The notes under the pieces: model-generated
Databases searched by the model: none
What the model saw: only the letters and a program-made list of their open reading frames with translations
What the model was told of the DNA's origin: nothing
Made by a program: the position numbers and the translations under genes
NCBI GenBank assembly: GCA_022457155.1
Contig: JAJGOT010000038.1
Location: forward strand, 1,204,501-1,268,500
Length of the DNA: 64,000 bases
Source: Cladopsammia gracilis
Lineage: Eukaryota; Cnidaria; Anthozoa; Scleractinia; Dendrophylliidae
Reading direction: 5' to 3'
Part shown: in pieces, positions 22,540-32,118 of the stretch
Position numbering within the stretch: the first letter of the stretch is position 1
How the letters are laid out: every line of letters begins with the position of its first letter

Positions 22540-22909
22540 GATGAAACGCCTTTACCTGTGCGAGACCTGTCACCATTTCTACTTAAGTATGTGGAGGCTG
22601 CTATCGAAGGTGATCTTGTGGAAGGTGCACAAGGTGTAGCTGTACACAATTTGAAGAGAGGTTTGAATCAGCTTACAGATCCTAGGGGAGAAGGTGGACT
22701 AAGTGATCATGCTCTGAAAGTTCTTGACAGTGCCTCCAAGATGCAGGAAGCTGATGCTAATGTAAAGATTGTGGCTGAATTACTGCTTCCTCTAATGAGA
22801 GGCTTTTGTGAGTTTAATATGAGCCATCAGAAAGCACTTCAAAAGATACATGGCCATAAAAATAACATGTTTCTACCTCCTTCAGTTAACTGGAAAGGCC
22901 TTGCCCTAG
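22540..22909 (+). CDS. Single exon of unknown gene
   Basis: After TTCTTTGTAG the frame reads DETPLPVRDLSPFLLKYVEA onward for 123 codons with no stop, to a plausible donor at 22910 (G|GTAAAT). The protein is helical and balanced in charge (NLKRGLNQLTDPRGEGGLSD, ALKVLDSASKMQEADANVK). I do not recognise it. It could be a host exon or an upstream exon of the hAT gene that starts to be recognisable at 23862; nothing in the sequence decides. Confidence 0.5.
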
Positions 22910-23861
22910 GTAAATGAATTATCTTGTTCATGGTTTTCTTGTACAGGTGTTTATTGTTGTATTTTTAATACAGTCAGACCATGTATGTTACAGGGGAGTG
23001 CGGGGCTGAAACAATAGCAAAACAATGGAATATATTCACCTCAACATATTCCCCCGACATATTCCCCTCTCAACACCCAAAGTTGCAATCAAAAATAACA
23101 GCAAAGCAAGAAAAATTTTTCACCAACTTTAAGGATTCTTACATTTTGAACACAACTGAGCAATTAATTTTGTTAAATTGAACACAGATGATGATCGTTC
23201 CGAAATACTGGATTACTGGATTCTACTTACTGCTGCGATATCTTGACATTGCTTGGCATCTTCGAACAACACCTCAGCCTTCTGCAATGCTAAACTGCGC
23301 GTTATCATAAGCACCTCGAGGTTGTTCAGTCGCAAGCTCCTCGTCTAGCTTTACTGCTTACATTTAACAAACCACTGAAACTGTTCCGAGTACGAAACAA
23401 GTCGTCTGCTGAGTCACTCATGTCTTCTGATCTTGGAGTAAAGAAAGCTCAGACATGACGCAAAACATGTTTGTTCTGTACTAATTTACCACGTCGAAAT
23501 CCCAGTGCGTACGTTCAGCATTTTTATTCTATTGTTCTCCACACATACAAAGGCATTCCGATATATGCATTGCACAAAAGCGTTTGTTTGTCATTGGGCA
23601 GTCAACCTCTCCCATGTGGAATATAAGCCGGTTATTTTTAGGCAACGAGGGAATACGTGATTTATTTCCCGAGGGCGAATAAATCACGTATCCCCTCGTT
23701 GCCTAAAAATAACCTTTACATACATTTTGTGCTGAGTGCCTGACACGGGAATTTAAATGATATGTTTATTTGTAGGGCAAAGAATTTTTCTTCATCTTAT
23801 AACAATCCAATCATATAACATCATGCAACAGGCAAGTTAGATGAACGATCTCATTTCAGGT
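22910..23861. other. No gene; contains a 37-bp-arm hairpin
   Basis: Mostly non-coding. 23630-23714 is a near-perfect palindrome: arms begin GGTTATTTTTAGGCAACGAG with one mismatch, and the loop is about 11 nt. Probably a small foldback MITE. Confidence 0.6.
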
Positions 23862-24083
23862 GTTGCTGGCATCTTTAAACGTAAAATCCTCACCTTGTTA
23901 ATGTGCACTGTGTGGCACACAAGTTGGCGCAGTTTGCAGTTCACAAGCTGCTGAAAACATCCCAGGACTCAAGCAGCATCAGCAAATCCATACTGATCTG
24001 TTTTACTACTTCAAGGCTAGTAGTAAAAGAGCAGCAAAGATAAAGCAAGTTCAAGAACTTCTACAGAATCCTATCCTCACTTA

Positions 24084-24284
24084 CTATTGATCCCAGACGT
24101 CCTTTCAAATGGCTTGAATTTTGCGTCGCTTCACGGACCGTTGATTTCACTCTGCGGGTTTCAAAAATACTAATCACGTGACTCAAAATTTGAGCTGGCG
24201 CGCCCGCTAAAATGAAACCCGCGGCAACGAAAAGTTAGACCGGCGGCAAACGAAAACTGATTGCGTCAGTTGTTTACATTTTAG
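24084..24284 (+). repeat. Left terminal inverted repeat, 201 bp
   Basis: Begins CTATTGATCCCAGACGTCC after a TA. It contains an E-box palindrome (TCACGTGA near 24173-24180) and a GC-rich part (GGCGCGCCCGC). It ends TTTACATTTTAG, 27 bp before the ATG of the PB1 gene. Confidence 0.97.
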
Positions 24285-24311
24285 ACCTGCCTGGCCGTTT
24301 GCAGGAAAAAT

Positions 24312-25769
24312 ATGGCGACGGTGCAGATAAAGATTTTTTATGGCGAGGAGTTTGACAGATGCAAAAATTTTCGTATGTCTAAGACGTGGCTTGAACTTAC
24401 CAATTATGAAGACTTCGCCAGTACAGTTTTAGAAGCCATCAGAGTTTTCTTCGAAGGAAAGTCGCCAAGTGATGTCAGAATGCAATATCGAGATGACGAG
24501 AACACGTTTGTTCATTTGACCTCTGACGACGACCTCATGGACGCGTTTAGATGCTTACAGCCAGTCCAGAACTGTGATGAATTGTACAGGTTGTGTCTTA
24601 GGGTACATGGATCAGCCACTCCCGTTCCTTCGCATGTTGCAGCAGAGAGAACGAATGAATCGAAGCGAAGATTCACGCTGCCGCCCAAACAGTTGAGTTA
24701 CCCGGAAAGTATGGCAACCAGTTGTACAAGTGTCACAAGTAAACCTGAAACAAAAAAATTCCAATCTCCCTTGGATGTGTTCTTACAAGAAAAGAGGAAA
24801 GCAGTGGATTACCAAAAGAAACGAGTTTCACAACTACAAGCTGCTGTAATCGAGTCTTCATTCAGTAGCGCTGGTTCCACGCCGTACACGAGGCGTACAC
24901 GAAAGCCAGTTTGTACCAATTGCCACATGGAAGGCCACAACAAGCTTCATTGTGAATTTGGCCAGTGCCTTTCTGTGCAATACTGTAACCTGCTCGAGAA
25001 ACATCCCGACGAGAAAAAGAAATTGGCGAACATGAAAAAGCAACTGAAAGTCGAGGAAGGCAAACTGGCACGACTAGAAGAAGAACTGCAGGCGAAAGCA
25101 GCAACAGCCACATCAGTCCAAAATCGCTTCTCCTACAAAGTCCGAGAAATGTTAATCAACAGCTGCCCGGAGACGTATTTGGTAACAACCAAAGATGGAC
25201 GGAGTGTTGAAAACTGGCATGCTATCAATCGGGATTCAAAGAAATTGGAAAAACTTTGTAAAGGAAAAATCCCCGAGTCAACTTCGGAAATGATCCAACT
25301 GCTTTCAGAGGGGGATATTGATGACAGCCCCGTTAGGAGCAAGTCTACATCTGTGAGAAACCCGTATAAACGCTTGTGGGAAGAAAGGGGAATTATCTGG
25401 CCTTCCGCGACCACGCGATTCTCGCCCTACAGTAATCCACAGCAAGGTGCAATGAGTGTTCCACAGAGACCGGAGGATTGTTCAACTGATGTGCTCAGGG
25501 AACAGGAGGAATTCCTTCTTAATATGGCAATGAAAGAGAGCCTTAAGAGCTGCACAGGGTCAGCAACTGTGTCTCGAGCCCGTGGGTCTGGAGAACTTGC
25601 TAACTCGTTCAATAACTGCGATCTGGGTGAAGAGTTGCGCGTGGTTCCTGATGAGTACAGAACCAGCCCCATTCGTAAGGAGGGGCAAGCATCTGGTTCT
25701 GGACTATCGTTGCTTGTGGATGCGGTTGGCTTGATCAACAGCTCAACTGACACTGGAACACTTAAATAA
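24312..25769 (+). CDS. Transposon-borne PB1 / coiled-coil / zinc-knuckle / UIM-like protein, 485 aa
   Basis: Intact single-exon ORF starting 27 bp inside the left TIR. Residues 1-100 look like a PB1 domain: VQIKIFYGEEF at the start, and an acidic OPCA-type stretch YRDDENTFVHL...SDDDLMDAF (59-79) near the end. Residues 155-185 and 230-265 are charged and probably coiled-coil. A CCHC knuckle (C201, C204, H209, C214) lies between them. REQEEFLLNMAMKESLKS (396-413) fits the ubiquitin-interacting motif pattern, with acidic residues before an Ala and a Ser spaced by three. PB1 domains mediate paired or oligomeric protein contacts; CCHC knuckles bind nucleic acid. No transposase function is visible. 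Role is unknown: it could assist transposition, bind DNA or engage ubiquitinated host proteins. Domain calls are by eye. Confidence 0.85.
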   Translation: MATVQIKIFYGEEFDRCKNFRMSKTWLELTNYEDFASTVLEAIRVFFEGKSPSDVRMQYRDDENTFVHLTSDDDLMDAFRCLQPVQNCDELYRLCLRVHGSATPVPSHVAAERTNESKRRFTLPPKQLSYPESMATSCTSVTSKPETKKFQSPLDVFLQEKRKAVDYQKKRVSQLQAAVIESSFSSAGSTPYTRRTRKPVCTNCHMEGHNKLHCEFGQCLSVQYCNLLEKHPDEKKKLANMKKQLKVEEGKLARLEEELQAKAATATSVQNRFSYKVREMLINSCPETYLVTTKDGRSVENWHAINRDSKKLEKLCKGKIPESTSEMIQLLSEGDIDDSPVRSKSTSVRNPYKRLWEERGIIWPSATTRFSPYSNPQQGAMSVPQRPEDCSTDVLREQEEFLLNMAMKESLKSCTGSATVSRARGSGELANSFNNCDLGEELRVVPDEYRTSPIRKEGQASGSGLSLLVDAVGLINSSTDTGTLK

Positions 25770-26610
25770 GCTTAGCGGTTCTCTGGCGGTAATATACGTT
25801 GTGTTAGATGCATGGCCAATTAAATTTTTTCTTTCCAGTATAGATCAGTCTATTTATGACAAATTGAGTTACTATTAGTGTTTCTGTCAAAGAGCATGGT
25901 GCACGATGCTGTATAAAATGCTTTGTGTGAGACATACATCGAGCCAATCAAGGTTGAAATAACCGTTGATTCAGCTGTTTCCCCGGCCGTAATCATGTTA
26001 GTTGGATTATCATAATATAGTTTCAAAATGTAAACAGAACAAATCAATGCGTATGCAATCGTATAATTGTAACTGATGAAAGCTTTATTGTTGTATTTCG
26101 ATATATTCAAAGTTAAGTTAGGGCATGGTCGCACTACAGTCAAAAACAAAAATCCGCCCGTGCAAAAATCGAGGAAAACAAAAGAAACCGCTCCGGTGGG
26201 ACACGCTTTTTGTGAAAAGTTTTTGTTTTTATGTCATTTTGCACGGGCTAATTTTTGTTTTTGACTGTAGTGCGACCAGGCCCTAAATCATTGTTGAGAA
26301 AAGGCAAAATGAAAGATAATGTTTAAGTTTTAAAATGCTTGTGCTTAATCTGATATGTTTCCTCATCAGTATTAAAAACCTGTTAAAACGTTTTCACTGG
26401 CATTAAGTTTGACAATTTGAAGGCGATGAACTGATGAACGTATCAGCCTTCCTGGTGCTAAAAAATGTGCCAGAGCTGCCAGAATATGTTAAAATTCAAC
26501 CCAAACAATGAATTGCTCGCCTTTAAGCCCCCCCCCCCCCCACCCCCCAATTGAAAATACGATCCGCCGTCCCTGTTTTCACACTCGTGCACTGAATAGG
26601 TATCGTTTTA
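25770..26610. other. Gap between convergent genes, with nested MITE and poly-C run
   Basis: The space between the two convergent stop codons contains the 163-bp MITE at 26121-26283 and a C-rich tract at about 26529-26550. No further gene is apparent. Both 3' UTRs and polyadenylation sites must lie here. Confidence 0.7.
26121..26283. mobile_element. Palindromic MITE, 163 bp, nested in the transposon
   Basis: Inverted ends GGGCATGGTCGCACTACAG (26121) and the complement of GGGCCTGGTCGCACTACAG (26283), extending about 45 bp with few mismatches. TA occurs on both sides (26119-26120, 26284-26285). Confidence 0.85.
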
Positions 26611-27687
26611 TCAAATAGCAATGTATCCCGTTTTTCGGTAGAATCCTCTCATGTCATGCTCTGTTATCTGCTCGACACAATTGTACACCCCAACATGTAT
26701 GTTCCGATAAAAAGACTGACGAATGTTCTCCCATTTTGCCACCGTTTTCATTTTGTTGAAAGCCAACTCAATGGGGTTAAATTCTGGCGAGTATGTCGGT
26801 AAATAAACAACTTCAATTCCTTGCTCATCCATCCACCGCCCCAAAGCATACCCTCCTTCATTATGATGAGTCGCGTGGTTGTCGAGTACGATGTGATCGC
26901 CATATCGAAGAACTGGCTCCCCATTTGGAAGGAAGTTCTCGGATGCCTCACCGAAAAAATTGAGAAAATCTACTGTATCTGTTGTTCCGTCAACGGTATT
27001 TGCGTACAGTATCCCTTCCAAACCTGCGAGAACCTGAAGAGTCACATTTGGTGTGTTTATATTTCGGGCGACTTCAATACACGAAGCGCCAACAAGGGAG
27101 TGACCGTAATTTGCCTTGGCAACATCGGGTAACTTAAATCCTGCCTCATCGAAACATTTGATCTTGTATGGATCTACTGCAGACATGTACGTTAGAAAGT
27201 CTTGACAATAGTTAATATTTTCAGGGGAAAATTTGTCTATAGGGCGAGTCGACGTTCTTTTCCAGGACATTGGACCGCACAACAATTTCGATCTTATGGC
27301 TCGGCTGATCGCACTTCGCGAAGTTCCACCGTTTACATTACAGTGTGTTTCGACCACATCTTGGATTTTCTTTAGGGGCATCGACGGTGTACTTTGTTTC
27401 AAAACTTCCATGACTTCCAACGCAGTTTCGGTCAAATGCGGCGGATTTTGACCTCCTTTTTTATCTCGAGGACCAATTTCTCCACCCTCACAGAAATTTA
27501 TCCAAATGTTCTTTACAGTTTTCCCGCTAACGTTGAATTTTCGTCCAACATCTGAATAGCTACCTAGAAAGACACTCGAAAAATAGTCTCCTCCATTATG
27601 AACAATGGTATCGATAATCCCTCGCCTCAGGTCATCAGACAATGCCTTTCCAGGACAAAATGTACGCCCCATGTTGGACACTGACAT
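26611..27687 (-). CDS. IS630/Tc1-type DDE transposase, DD37E, 358 aa
   Basis: Intact ORF from the ATG at 27687 (an alternative in-frame ATG lies five codons later), starting 60 bp inside the right TIR. The N-terminus has helix-turn-helix character: GKALSDDLRRGIIDTIV (13-29) and SYSDVGRKFNVSGKTVKNIW (43-62). The RNase H-fold core has D180 in KCFDEAGF, D269 in HIVLDNHATHH and E307 in YSPEFNPIE, with 37 residues between the last two (DD37E). The length is usual for the superfamily (about 340-360 aa). It should cut at the TIRs and insert at TA, matching the observed target duplication. All catalytic residues are present, so it may be active. Confidence 0.93.
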   Translation of the reverse strand: MSVSNMGRTFCPGKALSDDLRRGIIDTIVHNGGDYFSSVFLGSYSDVGRKFNVSGKTVKNIWINFCEGGEIGPRDKKGGQNPPHLTETALEVMEVLKQSTPSMPLKKIQDVVETHCNVNGGTSRSAISRAIRSKLLCGPMSWKRTSTRPIDKFSPENINYCQDFLTYMSAVDPYKIKCFDEAGFKLPDVAKANYGHSLVGASCIEVARNINTPNVTLQVLAGLEGILYANTVDGTTDTVDFLNFFGEASENFLPNGEPVLRYGDHIVLDNHATHHNEGGYALGRWMDEQGIEVVYLPTYSPEFNPIELAFNKMKTVAKWENIRQSFYRNIHVGVYNCVEQITEHDMRGFYRKTGYIAI

Positions 27688-27746
27688 TCTTGCTTGACCA
27701 CGAAAGCAGATTACAAGATCCTCGGAATTACTAGTAGTCTCTGCGA

Positions 27747-27947
27747 CTAAAATGTAAACAACTGACGCAATCAGTTTTCGTTTGCCGCCGGTCTAACTTT
27801 TCGTTGCCGCGGGTTTCATTTTAGCGGGCGCGCGAGCTCAAATTTTGAGTCACGTGATTAGTATTTTTGAAACCCGCAGAGTGAAATCAACGGTCCGTGA
27901 AGCGACGCAAAATTCAAGCCATTTGAAAGGACGTCTGGGATCAATAG
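27747..27947 (-). repeat. Right terminal inverted repeat, 201 bp
   Basis: Inverted copy of the left TIR with one mismatch, ending GGGATCAATAG before TA. Its inner edge is about 60 bp from the transposase ATG, so it probably contains the transposase promoter. Confidence 0.97.
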
Positions 27948-28937
27948 TACAAGGAGTTGCACTCCGTACGATGGCTTTCATACTTCAATGCATTGACTGC
28001 AGTGTACAGAACCCTAGACAGCCTTATAACCTATCTGGAAGCGGGCACAGTCAACAAGGATCCAAAAGCTGTTGGTCTAAAATGTAAAGCGAGTCCCATT
28101 GCTCAGGTTACATGACAGGTCAGGTTATCACTCTCAAACTAATAACATGGCATGATGATCTTATAGATTAACACAGACAAGTTCATTTCCACCCCTTACC
28201 TCATGATGGAGGCCATGTCACCAGTTGCTATTCTGTCACAATTTTTTCAGAAAGGAAATGTAGATGTGGCACTAATTAAGGTATTTTGATTAATATATAT
28301 TATGCTGTTGCTGTGTTCTTTTACCAGCTTTTGTCTTATTTTTAATTACTTTAAACACCGGACCTCACTACTAGTACTGTAAGTACAGGCTACTAGAAGC
28401 TTCTTGTTCATATCATTTTTTCCCAACCTTGATTTACAGGAAAACTTGAATTGTGTGTCACTGACCTTCAGCAAGTGAAGACTACAAACACCACACTTAC
28501 AACAGCTTAGAAAAGACCTGCAGACAGAGCGAAAGGGTTCCTTTAAAGGCCAACATGAGGTTTCACTAACAAACTTCAGTCTTCAGAAGCTGGTTCATGA
28601 TTTTGTTGACAAGTTAGTTGAGAATATTAAATGAAGGTAACGATGCCACAAAATAAATTTTATTTATTATATAAAATATTGACTTGCCTTCTTGAAAGGG
28701 TCACATGACCTTCATGTTGCTCACGGTACATAAATAACCATACATCTGAATGGATCATCATGTTACCCTACCTTGTAATTATTAATGCTTCACCGTTTTT
28801 AAGCTCAATTTCACAAAGTACTGTTGTAATTGTCTGTGGAATTTTTTAGTGAGATTCCAGTACTTAGTGCTGTACAGATGTGTACTTTTCTTTATGTTAA
28901 ATAAAAAGCGGGCATAAGCAATGACGTTGACGTAAAC

Positions 28938-31482
28938 ATGGAGCAAACAGAACACCACAAAGAAATAGAGCTATTTGACCACAAAGAATCCCAAGAAGGC
29001 ATTGAACCAAGCCAAAAACCACGAGGCAAGAAAACAAACACTGAAGAGAATGCAAGCCATAAACACAGAACAGACCGTAGCCATAATCACGGAGGAAATT
29101 GGACCAGTCAAGAAGACCAGACCCGCCGAAGAGACCAGACTAGAAAATGCCGCCACAGCGAAACGCTGGAAGAAGTCCTGATTGAGCGAAGTGAAAAGGC
29201 CATTAAGGCCCTTAAAATACATTCTGACAGCAAAAGTTGCCCTAAGACCCTACAGTACAGGGCATGTGCTCAAATCAGAGCGGACAAGGACTTCAAAGAA
29301 GAAATGAAATGCATTCGCAGCCAAGCAGAACAAGGGATCATAGGAGCTCTCACCAGATTTCATTACCGACAAATAGAAAAGCATAGAATTGCTTTAAAAA
29401 GTCAAAAACGACCTTTACCTCCATTGGGCACGAAAGCAGCCCATGGTACTACTGTTAATAAGGTTCATTCGAAACGAACATCGCACTCGGCGACTAGTGA
29501 AACCAATGTAAAACACTCTGTAGCTAACTTAGCCGAGACCATCCAGGATAAATTCAATGAATTCAACAAAATGCTGTTAAAATTTCAACAGTATATATGT
29601 CTGTTACCTGAACTCCATACCATTAATAAGGGTGAACAGGTTTATAAAAAGCAAAACATTGTTAACATAAAACGAAAAGAACGCATAAAAGACAAACGTA
29701 TATATCTCGCGAACGAGACCCTTGACAAAAATAGAAAACACAAAAAATCTCTCAAATAAAGAACTGTCAAACAACCAAATTAACCTTGTGTCGAAAGGAC
29801 TTAAATTCATTCCTACACCCACTACGAACGATAATCTCATTGGATGCCAGCTCTTGCGCGATTTTCAGAATTTTGCAAGACGAATGCACCAACAATACAT
29901 ATTTCATGGGCAAGGTAATGAACCACATCCTTTCCATGTTAAATCTAACTGGGAACCACCAGTGCAGCCATCAGTTGCTTTAGAGAGCTATCTAGAAAGG
30001 GTCAAATTCGAACTCACAGAAGTACATATCACAAAGCCAAATAATAATCTGCCTTCAGCTGAACGCAAAGCACTAGGGCTCTTAAAAAACAACACAGACA
30101 TTAAAATCAGGAAAGCTGACAAAGGAACCACAACTGTGTTCATGAGCCTAGCTGACAAGAGAAATGAAGGGCCAATTCAATTAGAGAACAGAGAAAACTA
30201 CAGGCCTCTTGCAGAACCTATGGTTGAAGAGACATCACGTAAAGAACAATTGATTAATGAACTTCCCGATAAACACCACATTGACAAAATGACTAAAAAA
30301 TAGCTTTGTCAAACACCAAACCCACCTCGAATTCCGGTATTCTACACCCTTATGAAAATCCACAAACCGACCCCGGTCAGCAGACCAATATTTTCCGGAG
30401 TTTCAGGCCCAACAGAGAAATTATCAGCTTTTGTTGATAAACTACTCCAGCTCATAGCACAACAACAAAAGTCATATCTCAAAGATACAACTAACTTTAT
30501 TAATTTCATTGAAAGAACTAAAGTTCCAGAGAACACAATCCTTGTATCAATGGACGTAACGAGCCTATGTACTAAAATCCCACAAGCGGAGGGAATCTGT
30601 GCAATATGCAAAGCATACGGCACTTTCTATAGACACACGTCCAATTCCCATGCATTTACTTGTCAGGCTCTCAGGCTATTATTTCAAGAAAACTCGTTCC
30701 AGTTTTGCAGTAAAAATTACCTACAAACGCACGGCACCGCCATGGGCACTAAAATGGCAATCACTTTTGCCAATACATTTATGGGCAAAGTCGAGACAGA
30801 AATCCTTAGCCTCGGCACATTCAAACCTCTCATTTGGAAACGATTCATTGACGATATTTTCTCAATCTAGGACACCAACAGAGAGGATTTAACTCAGTTC
30901 ATTGTTCAAGCGAATAACCATCACCCTACTATCAAGTTTATGGCTGAAATTTCTGAAACAGAAACTACTTTCCTGGACACAAGCGTTTACAAAGGCAAAC
31001 GATTCAAGAAAGAATCAGTACTTGATATACAGACCCACTACAAGCCAACTGAAACATTTCAGTAAACACATTGCTCCTCACGTCACCCACCAGGAGTTAA
31101 GAAGGGCTTCATCAGACGAGAGGCACTCAGACTGCTTAGAACTAATTCCTCTAAAACAGTATTTGAGGAAAAAATCAAACATTTCAAATCACGCCTTACT
31201 GAGAGAGGTTACCCAAAAAATCTAGTCAAAAATACTCTCTCTGAAGTGATTTTCAAAAATAGAAAACAGGCCCTCCAACCTAAACCTAAGACAAACAAAA
31301 GAATCCTGCCTTTTGTTATGCAATAACACCCATCAGTACCTAACCTAAAACAAATACTCATGAAAAACTGGCATTTAATAGAACAACAACCATTGCTCAA
31401 AGAAATATATAAAGAACCTCCTCTAATATCGTACAAAAGGGGAAGGTCACTCAAAGATATACTTGTGAGATCAAGACTATAA
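28938..31482 (+). pseudogene. Penelope-like retroelement, decayed
   Basis: An upstream frame (28938-29759) encodes a 273-residue, very basic, charged protein. An overlapping frame (29722-30303) continues with the N-terminal RT region (KIRKADKGTTTVFM, ENYRPL). After a TAG, 30304-30870 carries the RT core: VFYTLMKIHKPTPVSRPI, ENTILVSMDVTSLCTKIP, THGTAMGTKMAITFAN and WKRFIDDIFSI. A TAG follows where a Trp codon is expected. The rest (FLDTSVYKG, HPPGVKKGFI, ISYKRGRSLKDILVRSRL) is interrupted by more stops. The order and FIDD active site are typical of Penelope-like elements. No GIY-YIG endonuclease motif follows, so the 3' end is missing or belongs to an endonuclease-less type. It sits in a hAT intron. 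Confidence 0.85.
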
Positions 31483-32118
31483 AAACGACTAAAACACGTG
31501 CGCGAGCGTCGTGTAGGCCTGTCTACTTATTTTTATCAATAATAACGACTTCTAGATTCCCTTCTGATGACCTACTTTCCTTCTACGCTGTGTTATCAAT
31601 GAGACCCATAAGCCTTTTATCACTTGAAAAGCTTGAAGGGTATAGACAGAAAGAGATCCAAACTCTCTGCAACTACTATGGTGCTTCACAAACTTCAAAG
31701 TGGAAGGAGAATGGGGTCCAGAAAGAGAAAACAACCTCACCACTAATTAATCCAGAGAAAGCTAAAGACGAATGGGGCCTGTTGAAGAAAGTAGTGGTGG
31801 CAGAACAGTACCCAAGAGATTCCATGTGGGAACTTTGGTATCTAATCAACAAGTTCCACTCTAGTGATTTCCCAAACCTTATTACACTAGCTCAGCATGC
31901 TCTGACATCTGCTGTACACACTGCTGGCTGTGAAAGGGGTTTGTCCTTTCAAAACAACATCTTAATGCCACTGAAAAATCCCTCAACAGTTGATGTCCAG
32001 CACAAATTAATCAGTCAAGCTTGGTCCAGAAAGAACCAACTTCAATTTTGATGCAGCATTAGAAAAATGGCGCAAGGGGAAGGACAGGCGGATCTATGAA
32101 CTTAAATTTAAGAAATAG

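Larger units (their letters stand above)
24084..27947. mobile_element. Two-gene IS630/Tc1-type DNA transposon with 201-bp inverted repeats
   Basis: The element is 3864 bp long. TIRs at 24084-24284 and 27747-27947 are 201 bp and differ at one position (24197/27834). TA dinucleotides at 24082-24083 and 27948-27949 are the target duplication. It carries two intact, convergent genes: a PB1-domain protein (plus) and a DDE transposase (minus). Each start codon lies just inside its TIR. It inserted into an exon of a hAT transposase gene; removing the element and one TA lets the hAT frame read from PILTY into RWLSYF. TIR identity and intact genes suggest recent transposition. Confidence 0.95.
23862..32118 (+). 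pseudogene. hAT transposase gene (ZNF862/KIAA1586-like), split by nested insertions
   Basis: Recognisable pieces in order: 23862-24083 (GVAGIFK, then VHCVAHKLAQFAVHKLLK); 27950-28086 (RWLSYFNALTAVYRTLDSL); 28167-28280 (FISTPYLMMEAMSPVAILS, FFQKGNVDVALIK); 28440-28636 (FKGQHEVSLTNFSLQKLV, VDKLVENIK); 31556-32118 (RFPSDDLLSFYAVLS, KFHSSDFPNLITLAQHALTS, AGCERGLSFQNN, ending KGKDRRIYELKFKK). The last is the hAT dimerisation region. GT-AG boundaries support introns at 28281-28439 and 28637-31555. Exon 1 is split by the 24084-27947 transposon, and the last intron holds a Penelope-like element. Stops and frameshifts (near 24000, 28480 and 28632) mark it as dead. The N-terminal BED-type region was not found. 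Confidence 0.8.

Noticed and set aside
24858..25753. Antisense ORFs across the PB1 gene
   Set aside because: They are shadows of the intact plus-strand ORF with no family resemblance.
26529..26556. Poly-C tract as a functional element
   Set aside because: Simple homopolymer run between convergent genes; no evidence of function, and length may be a sequencing artefact.
26821..27451. Plus-strand ORFs across the transposase
   Set aside because: Shadows of the minus-strand transposase gene, whose catalytic motifs are clear.
30342..30623. Minus-strand ORF inside the Penelope-like element
   Set aside because: Shadow of the RT coding frame.
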